From an uncultured Pseudomonadota bacterium (lineage in GTDB: Bacteria > Pseudomonadota > Gammaproteobacteria > Burkholderiales > SG8-39): a stretch of 6,989 nucleotides of DNA. The DNA is taken from NCBI GenBank assembly GCA_903864555.1, contig CAIPGJ010000020.1, forward strand, positions 1 through 6,989, written 5' to 3'. How positions within the stretch are numbered: the stretch's first letter is position 1; each line of letters starts with the position of its first letter. Made by a program: the position numbers and the translations under genes. Positions 1 to 4,991 of this stretch are shown here, piece by piece. The notes under the pieces were generated by a model. It was not told the origin of the DNA and did not search any database. It worked only from the letters and a program-made list of their open reading frames with translations.

Positions 1-1
1 G

Positions 2-715
2 CCCGGCCCCTACGAGCGCGCCTGCCAGGTGGCCTGGTATTTCAAACAGGCCAAGCCACGCTCGAAAGTGCTGATCCTCGATGCCAACCCGGATGTCACC
101 TCCAAGCCCGGACTGTTCAAGGCGGCGTGGAAGGAGTTGTATGGCGGCATCATCGACTACCGGCCGAACAGTGAAGTGAAATCCGTGGATGCGCGCACGC
201 GCACCGTCAGGACCGACTTCGACACCATCCGCGGCGATGTACTCAACATCCTGCCCCCCATGCAGGCGGCCGGCATTGCGCGCGCCATCGGCCTGACCGG
301 CAAGACCGGACGCTGGTGCGATGTCGACTGGCTGACCATGGAATCGACCGTCAGCCAGGGCGTGCACGTGCTGGGGGATGCCACCCTGTCTGCCCAGGGC
401 ATGCCCAAGTCGGGTCAGATGGCCAACCAGCACGGCAAGATTGCCGCTGCCGCCATCATCGAGATCATGAACGGGCGCCCCGTCGATCCTGCCGCGGCAC
501 CTGGCATCATCAACACCTGCTACAGCTTCGTCTCCGATCGGGAGGCCATGCACGTCGCCTCGGTGCATCGCTACGATGTCGCACGCAAGAGCATGCTGCC
601 GGTGACCGGGGCAGGCGGGGTGTCAGCACGCCATAATGACGTCGAAGGACTGTATGGCCTGGCCTGGGCGCGCACCCTGTGGGACGACACACTGGGAGAA
701 CAGCCCGCAGGCTGA
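2..715 (+). CDS. fccB: Flavocytochrome c sulfide dehydrogenase, flavoprotein subunit, C-terminal part (5' end outside window)
   Basis: This is the C-terminal portion of the FAD subunit of flavocytochrome c (FCSD/SoxF family), a periplasmic enzyme that oxidises sulfide and passes electrons to a c-type cytochrome subunit. The reading frame is open from base 2 and begins PGPYERACQVAWYF, matching the family segment just after the first redox-active Cys, so that Cys should lie a few residues outside the window. The FAD-contacting motif VHVLGDAT is followed by MPKSGQMANQHGK (about 367-440). The C-terminal FCSD flavin-binding domain starts near INTCYSF; the Cys at 518-520 is the likely second half of the active-site disulfide known in this family. 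The GTG at 29 is an internal Val, not a start. The protein ends normally at TGA 713-715, where the gene converges on dut. A cytochrome partner (fccA) is not visible and would be expected to the left. SoxF is a near-synonymous alternative. Confidence 0.9.
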   Translation, partial: PGPYERACQVAWYFKQAKPRSKVLILDANPDVTSKPGLFKAAWKELYGGIIDYRPNSEVKSVDARTRTVRTDFDTIRGDVLNILPPMQAAGIARAIGLTGKTGRWCDVDWLTMESTVSQGVHVLGDATLSAQGMPKSGQMANQHGKIAAAAIIEIMNGRPVDPAAAPGIINTCYSFVSDREAMHVASVHRYDVARKSMLPVTGAGGVSARHNDVEGLYGLAWARTLWDDTLGEQPAG

Positions 716-720
716 GGGAC

Positions 721-1170
721 TCAGCGCTTGCCGGTGCTGCCGAAGCCGCCCTCACCGCGTGCGCTGGCGGCGAAGTCTTCCACCACGTTCAGGCTGACCT
801 GCACCACCGGGACCACCACCAGTTGGGCGACGCGCTCCATGGGCTGGATGGTGAAGGGGGCGCTGCCGCGATTCCACATCGACACCATCAACTGGCCCTG
901 GTAATCCGAATCGATCAGGCCCACCAGATTGCCGAGCACGATGCCATGCTTGTGGCCCAAACCCGAGCGCGGCAGGATGACTGCGGCCAGCCCCGGGTTG
1001 CCGATGTGTATGGCCAGCCCGGTCGGAACCAGCATGGTGCTGCCAGGCTGCAATTCCAGGGGTGCATCGATGCAGGCGCGCAGATCCAGGCCGGCGGCAC
1101 CTGAAGTGGCATAGGCAGGCAGGTGACCCTGCATGCGGGCATCGAGGATTCTTACATCAAGTTGTTGCAT
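721..1170 (-). CDS. dut: Deoxyuridine 5'-triphosphate nucleotidohydrolase (dUTPase)
   Basis: Trimeric dUTPase that hydrolyses dUTP to dUMP and pyrophosphate, keeping uracil out of DNA and supplying dUMP for thymidylate synthesis. All five family motifs are present, numbered from the chosen start: AGLDLRA (26-32), PRSGL (67-71), GLIDSDYQG (84-92, with the catalytic Asp), ERVAQL (112-117) and the C-terminal lid [10 protein letters not shown] (138-147). With ATG at 1170 the product is 149 residues, close to the 151 of the E. coli enzyme, and starts [10 protein letters not shown], which aligns with its KKIDVKILD. An in-frame ATG at 1191 would add seven residues (MDVGRPA) with no family support. 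Neither start has a clear Shine-Dalgarno sequence. The gene lies 91 nt downstream of coaBC, its usual proteobacterial neighbour, and ends 5 nt from the convergent fccB stop. Confidence 0.97.
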   Translation of the reverse strand: MQQLDVRILDARMQGHLPAYATSGAAGLDLRACIDAPLELQPGSTMLVPTGLAIHIGNPGLAAVILPRSGLGHKHGIVLGNLVGLIDSDYQGQLMVSMWNRGSAPFTIQPMERVAQLVVVPVVQVSLNVVEDFAASARGEGGFGSTGKR

Positions 1171-1254
1171 GGCTGGTCTGCCAACGTCCATGGTGAAATA
1201 AGAATATGATCATTTTTTCGAGCACATATCCGTCTTCATTGGACAGTGAAACTG

Positions 1255-1281
1255 ATTATGATCAGCGACCTCGACGCTCAA
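1255..1281 (-). promoter_or_regulatory. Possible weak promoter for dut at the 3' end of coaBC
   Basis: On the minus strand, TTGAGC (1281-1276) and CATAAT (1260-1255) resemble -35 and -10 boxes (4/6 and 5/6 matches), but the spacer is only 15 nt. The pair straddles the coaBC stop codon. It leads into the most AT-rich stretch of the window, about 1191-1261, which contains a run of six T at 1213-1218 on the plus strand. A transcript from here would have a 5' leader of roughly 50-80 nt before dut. Base matching alone supports this, so it is tentative. Confidence 0.25.
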
Positions 1282-2497
1282 GCATCCCGGCAATATGCGT
1301 GATCAGTTGGTGCGCCAGTTCCACCTTGGAGGTGCGCGGCAGGACATGCTCGCCCTGGTCATCGAAAAGCGTCAGCGCATTGTCGTCACGTCCGAAGGCG
1401 TGCTGGGCGAGGTTGGCCGCCAGCAGCGGGATGCCCTTTTTCTTGCGCTTGGCCTGGGCATACTCGCGCAGGTTCTCGGTCTCGGCGGCAAAGCCCACGC
1501 AGAACGGGGGCTTTGCCAGTTTCGCAACGGCGGCCAGGATGTCCGGGTTCGGGGCAAGCCTGATGGTCATGTTGCCGTGGCCACGCTTGATCTTCTGTTC
1601 CTTGGCATCGACCACGTGATAGTCGGCAACCGCGGCCACCGCAATGAAGATGTCGTTCTTCTTCGCCCGCGGCAGCACCGCGTTGTACATCTCCTGCGCC
1701 GTTTTCACGTCGATGCGGCTGACACCCGGGGGTACCGCCAGCGCGGTATGGCCCGACACCAGCGTCACTTCGGCGCCGGCACTGGCCGCCGCCTGTGCCA
1801 CGGCATCGCCCATCTTCCCCGAACTGGTATTGGTGATGCCGCGCACCGGATCGATGGGTTCGAAGGTCGGCCCCGCCGTGATCAGCACCTTGCGCCCCTT
1901 GAGCGGCCGGCTCTGCGCGCCCTGACTGCCGAGTAACGCCAGCACCTTCGTGTACAGATCCTCGGGCTCGAGCATGCGTCCCATGCCGGTCTCGCCGCAG
2001 GCCTGCTCGCCTGCCGCCGGGCCCAGGACCTGAACGCCATCCCCCTGCAGCAGGGCCACGTTGCGCCGGGTCGCCGGACTGGACCACATCTCCACGTTCA
2101 TGGCGGGCGCCACCGCCAGCGGACAGCGCCGCGCGATGCACAAGGTCGAGAGCAGATCGTCGGCCAGGCCATTGGCCAGCTTGCCGAGGAAATCGGCGCT
2201 GGCCGGGGCAATCAGCATCAGGTCGCGGTCGCGCGAGAGCTCGATGTGCGCCATGTTGTCGGCGATGCGCGCATCCCACAGATCGGTATGGACTGGCTGC
2301 CCGGACAGGGCCTGCATGGTGACCGGCCCGATGAAGCGCGTCGCGGCCTCGGTCATCACCACGCGCACGTCGGCGCCGGCCTTGATGAACAGACGCGTCA
2401 GTTCGGCAGCCTTGTAGGCAGCGACCCCGCCAGTGAGGCCGAGCAGGATGCGTTTGTTGAGCAGCGGAGAGCTTGCAGCAGTAGAGGACGTGGCCAC
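1262..2497 (-). CDS. coaBC: Bifunctional phosphopantothenoylcysteine decarboxylase / phosphopantothenate-cysteine ligase
   Basis: Catalyses two consecutive steps of coenzyme A synthesis in the cytoplasm: CTP-dependent joining of cysteine to 4'-phosphopantothenate (CoaB half), then FMN-dependent decarboxylation to 4'-phosphopantetheine (CoaC half). The 411-residue product has CoaC first: ILLGLTGGVAAYKA (17-30, flavin binding), the active-site His in MAHIELSR (His84), PASADFLGKLANG (98-110), the substrate-binding PAMNVEMW (131-138), and the flap with catalytic Cys167 in ACGETGMGRM. CoaB follows: VLITAGPTFEPIDPVRGITN (204-223) then TSSGKMG, the acyl-phosphate-contacting Asn223, AVAAVADY (286-293) and the nucleotide-binding KIKR (302-305). 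The start is GTG at 2497, chosen because no other normal start codon lies in frame nearby and the conserved region begins about 13 residues later. It has no recognisable Shine-Dalgarno sequence. The gene sits between tldD and dut, with a -10-like box 30 nt upstream. Confidence 0.97.
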   Translation of the reverse strand: MATSSTAASSPLLNKRILLGLTGGVAAYKAAELTRLFIKAGADVRVVMTEAATRFIGPVTMQALSGQPVHTDLWDARIADNMAHIELSRDRDLMLIAPASADFLGKLANGLADDLLSTLCIARRCPLAVAPAMNVEMWSSPATRRNVALLQGDGVQVLGPAAGEQACGETGMGRMLEPEDLYTKVLALLGSQGAQSRPLKGRKVLITAGPTFEPIDPVRGITNTSSGKMGDAVAQAAASAGAEVTLVSGHTALAVPPGVSRIDVKTAQEMYNAVLPRAKKNDIFIAVAAVADYHVVDAKEQKIKRGHGNMTIRLAPNPDILAAVAKLAKPPFCVGFAAETENLREYAQAKRKKKGIPLLAANLAQHAFGRDDNALTLFDDQGEHVLPRTSKVELAHQLITHIAGMLERRGR

Positions 2498-2526
2498 GGT
2501 GGCTTCGACCCTGGAGGAAAGCGGCG

Positions 2527-2532
2527 ATTCTA
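2527..2532 (-). promoter_or_regulatory. Candidate sigma70 -10 box upstream of coaBC
   Basis: On the minus strand this reads TAGAAT within CTCGTAGAATCGCCGC, a 5/6 match to TATAAT. Transcription would begin near 2520, giving a leader of about 23 nt before the GTG at 2497. No good -35 hexamer is present 16-18 nt upstream, where the sequence is GC-rich. The same eight bases, TAGAATCG, occur at the equivalent place before tldD, which raises confidence somewhat. Confidence 0.4.
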
Positions 2533-2550
2533 CGAGAATTTGGAGGGGCA

Positions 2551-2574
2551 GGCCCGCGCCGGCCGCTTCGGGCC
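2551..2574. repeat. GC-rich inverted repeat between tldD and coaBC
   Basis: GGCCCG at 2551-2556 and CGGGCC at 2569-2574 form a perfect 6-bp stem around a 12-nt GC-rich loop. It lies after the tldD stop and upstream of the proposed coaBC -10 box. No run of T follows on either strand, so it does not look like an intrinsic terminator. It may reduce read-through or have no function. Confidence 0.3.
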
Positions 2575-2625
2575 GAGACGAGTCCCCGGAAAGCGAAAAC
2601 GCGCGCGATCAGTCCAGCGCTGCGT

Positions 2626-4071
2626 TTAGGCGGTGCCGCCCACGGTGAGACCGTCGATGCGCAGCGTCGGCTGCCCCACACCCACCGGCACGCTCTGGCC
2701 TTCCTTGCCGCAAGTGCCCACGCCAGTGTCCAGCGCGAGGTCATTGCCGATCATCGACACGCGCGTCAGCACGTCCGGGCCATTGCCGATCAGCGTGGCG
2801 CCCTTCACCGGATGGGTGATCTTCCCGTTCTCGACCATGTAGGCCTCGGAGGCGGAGAACACGAACTTGCCGCTGGTGATATCCACCTGACCGCCGCCGA
2901 AGTTCACCGCATACAGTCCGTTCTTGACCGAAGCAATGATCTCGCCCGGATCCCGCGTGCCATTCAGCATGTAGGTGTTGGTCATCCGCGGCATCACCAC
3001 ATGGGCGAAGGATTCGCGACGGCCATTGCCAGTGACCGGCACGCCCATGAGGCGCGCATTCAGCGTGTCCTGGATATAGCCGCGCAGGATGCCATCCTCG
3101 ATCAGCGTGGTGCACTGGGTCGGATTGCCTTCGTCATCCATGTTGAGCGAACCACGCCTGCCGGCCAGCGTGCCGTCATCGACCACGGTGACGCCAGGTG
3201 CAGCCACTCGCTCACCGATGCGGCCGGAGAAAGCCGAACTGCCCTTGCGGTTGAAGTCACCCTCCAGCCCGTGGCCTATGGCCTCATGCAGGAGGATGCC
3301 GGGCCATCCCGGCCCCAGGACCACGGTCATCGGCCCGGCCGGCGCCGGACGCGAGTCGAGGTTGATCAGCGCCTGCGATACGGCGCGCTCGGCGAACTCG
3401 GCAAGGCAGGTGTCATCGAACATGCTGTAGTCGGTGCGTCCGCCACCGCCTGCGGAGCCCTGCTCGCGCCGGCCATTCTGCTCGACAATCACCTGCACCG
3501 ACAGCCGCACCAGCGGGCGCACATCAGCGGCCACCAGACCATCGGAGCGCGCGATCAACATCACTTCGTATTCGCCGGCCAGCGACGCCATCACCTGGGA
3601 CACGCGTGTGTCACGTGCGCGGCACATCTGCTCCAGTCGCTCCAGCAGCTTCACTTTCTCCGCATCGGGCAGCGAGGCCAGAGGATCGAGCCCGGTGTAC
3701 AGCTCGCGGCCGGTGCCGCGTCGCACCAGGCCTGCTTCCGAAGTGCCGCCCTGCCTGGCAATGGCACGCGTCGCAGCGGCCGCATCCCTGAGCGCAGGCA
3801 GACTGATCTCGTCGGAGTAGGCAAAGGCCGTCTTCTCGCCGCTCACCGCGCGCACGCCCACGCCCTGATCGATGTTGAAGCTGCCGGACTTGACGATGCC
3901 CTCCTCCAGGCTCCAGCCCTCGGAGCGGGTGTACTGGAAGTAGAGGTCGGCGTAATCGAGCTTGTGCGCAAGCATCGATCCGAACACGCCGGAGAGTTGC
4001 TCCACCTGCAACTGGTTGGGCGCGAGCAGGTAGCTGCTGGCAGTCTGGAACAGGGCGTCGGATGCGTTCAT
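2626..4071 (-). CDS. tldD: Metalloprotease TldD
   Basis: TldD is the zinc-bearing subunit of the cytoplasmic TldD/TldE heterodimer, which degrades unfolded or leaderless peptides and, in E. coli, is needed for microcin B17 maturation and CcdA turnover. The product is 481 residues, the same length as E. coli TldD. The metal motif HEAIGH is at 262-267 inside [20 protein letters not shown], and the third likely zinc ligand, Cys454, lies in GTCGKEGQ; these positions agree with the E. coli protein as I recall it. The N-terminal domain has the family segments [20 protein letters not shown] (39-58) and [20 protein letters not shown] (65-84). ATG 4071 is chosen because an in-frame TGA lies four codons upstream and the first residues fit the family; its Shine-Dalgarno sequence is weak or absent. 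The partner TldE/PmbA is not in the window. The gene lies between the Nit-family hydrolase and coaBC. Confidence 0.97.
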   Translation of the reverse strand: MNASDALFQTASSYLLAPNQLQVEQLSGVFGSMLAHKLDYADLYFQYTRSEGWSLEEGIVKSGSFNIDQGVGVRAVSGEKTAFAYSDEISLPALRDAAAATRAIARQGGTSEAGLVRRGTGRELYTGLDPLASLPDAEKVKLLERLEQMCRARDTRVSQVMASLAGEYEVMLIARSDGLVAADVRPLVRLSVQVIVEQNGRREQGSAGGGGRTDYSMFDDTCLAEFAERAVSQALINLDSRPAPAGPMTVVLGPGWPGILLHEAIGHGLEGDFNRKGSSAFSGRIGERVAAPGVTVVDDGTLAGRRGSLNMDDEGNPTQCTTLIEDGILRGYIQDTLNARLMGVPVTGNGRRESFAHVVMPRMTNTYMLNGTRDPGEIIASVKNGLYAVNFGGGQVDITSGKFVFSASEAYMVENGKITHPVKGATLIGNGPDVLTRVSMIGNDLALDTGVGTCGKEGQSVPVGVGQPTLRIDGLTVGGTA

Positions 4072-4114
4072 GTAGGCCGATCAAAATGCGCGATGCGCGT
4101 TCATCAGGAGAAGA

Positions 4115-4127
4115 CCGATTCTATCGG
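4115..4127 (-). promoter_or_regulatory. Candidate -10 box inside a small palindrome upstream of tldD
   Basis: The minus strand reads CCGATAGAATCGG: a 5-bp inverted repeat (CCGAT/ATCGG) whose right half overlaps TAGAAT (4123-4118), a 5/6 match to the sigma70 -10 consensus. A transcript would begin near 4111 and carry about 40 nt of leader before the tldD ATG at 4071. There is no convincing -35 hexamer. The overlapping palindrome could be a small operator or a coincidence. Confidence 0.4.
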
Positions 4128-4153
4128 AGTGGCAGGGCACTTCCGGGCGGGGT

Positions 4154-4165
4154 CCAGATGTCTGG
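4154..4165. repeat. Short inverted repeat just after the hydrolase gene
   Basis: CCAGA (4154-4158) and TCTGG (4161-4165) are separated by two bases, 10 nt beyond the stop codon of the Nit-family gene. As RNA it would form a 4-5 bp stem. On the minus strand it is followed by a C-rich stretch rather than T, so it is a poor terminator candidate. It may be a 3'-end stabilising hairpin or chance. Confidence 0.2.
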
Positions 4166-4174
4166 TGTCCGGTC

Positions 4175-4987
4175 TTAGAGCACCCGGTGCTGCAGTGCCG
4201 GCAGCATCTCACGGCATCGGGCGGTCACGGCAGGGTCCACCTCTGCCATCACGATGCCCTCGCCGGCCGGCCGCTCGGCCAGTATGCGGCCCCAGGGATC
4301 AATGACCATGCTATGACCATGGGTTTTGCGGCCATTGGCATGCAGGCCACCCTGGGCCGGAGCAATCACATGGGCCAGGCTTTCGATGGCGCGGGCACGC
4401 AGCAGCGGTTCCCAGTGCGCCTCGCCGGTCACTGCAGTAAACGCAGCCGGCACGAAAATCAGGTCCACCGGCGCCAAGCTGCGGTACAACTCGGGAAAAC
4501 GCAGGTCATAGCAGATCGACAGGCCGATCTTTCCGAACGGCGAATCGAAGGCCACCGGTTGCGAGCCGGCGCTGATGCTGCGATTCTCCTCGTAGCGCTC
4601 CGTACCATTGTCGAATCCGAACAGGTGGATCTTGTCGTAGCGGGCCACCCGACGGCCCTGATCATCGAACACGAGGCAACTGTTCCAGACCCTGTCCGGA
4701 TCAGGGCAGGCCAGCGGGACCGTGCCGCCCACCAGCCAGATGCCATGGCGGGCCGCCTGCTCGGCCAGGAATGTCTGTATCGGGCCATCCCCCTCGGGCT
4801 CGCGCACGCGAACCTTGTCACTGTCCTGGCGCCCCAACAGGCAGAAGTATTCCGGCAGGCCGACCAGACGCGCCCCTTGAGCCGCAGCTTCGGCAATCAG
4901 CGCACCCGCACGCCTCAGGTTCACCGCCACATCCGGCTCCGACACCATCTGCAGGGCCGCCACCCTGAAAGGCATTGCATTGCTCAT
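4175..4987 (-). CDS. Carbon-nitrogen hydrolase of the nitrilase superfamily (Nit1/Nit2-like amidase)
   Basis: A 270-residue cytoplasmic amidase of the Nit branch. Characterised relatives hydrolyse deaminated glutathione (Nit1, E. coli YbeM) or alpha-ketoglutaramate and similar omega-amides (Nit2, YafV); the exact substrate here cannot be read from sequence. The catalytic triad is visible: Glu46 in LVGLPEYFC, Lys119 in RYDKIHLFG, and the nucleophile Cys159 in GLSICYDLRFPELYR. HGHSMVIDPWG (223-233) and the terminal LPALQHRVL are further family marks. The start is ATG 4987 because AGGGAG lies 7 nt upstream and the protein then opens MSNAMPFRVAALQM, just before the conserved first strand. The frame is open further upstream (GTG near 5071), but this would run through the end of yhdP. 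ATG 4975 is a weaker alternative. It follows yhdP by 4 nt and precedes tldD, an arrangement I recall from other proteobacteria. Co-transcription with yhdP is likely. Confidence 0.93.
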   Translation of the reverse strand: MSNAMPFRVAALQMVSEPDVAVNLRRAGALIAEAAAQGARLVGLPEYFCLLGRQDSDKVRVREPEGDGPIQTFLAEQAARHGIWLVGGTVPLACPDPDRVWNSCLVFDDQGRRVARYDKIHLFGFDNGTERYEENRSISAGSQPVAFDSPFGKIGLSICYDLRFPELYRSLAPVDLIFVPAAFTAVTGEAHWEPLLRARAIESLAHVIAPAQGGLHANGRKTHGHSMVIDPWGRILAERPAGEGIVMAEVDPAVTARCREMLPALQHRVL

Positions 4988-4991
4988 GCAT

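Noticed and set aside
701..714. Hairpin CAGCC/GGCTG at the end of fccB as an intrinsic terminator
   Set aside because: Only five base pairs, inside the coding sequence and stop codon, and not followed by a T run.
2630..2641. GGCGG/CCGCC inverted repeat at the tldD stop as a terminator
   Set aside because: Loop would be two bases for the full stem, and no T run follows in the direction of tldD transcription.
1386..2744. 452-codon open frame on the minus strand in another frame over coaBC
   Set aside because: It overlaps coaBC almost completely, its translation is Arg/Gly/Ala-rich without motifs, and the coaBC frame carries all catalytic residues.
2812..4305. 497-codon open frame on the plus strand opposite tldD
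   Set aside because: It lies antisense to a fully conserved tldD and runs into the end of the Nit-family gene. The translation is His/Arg/Gln-rich with no recognisable domain, as expected from mirrored codons in GC-rich DNA where stop codons are rare.
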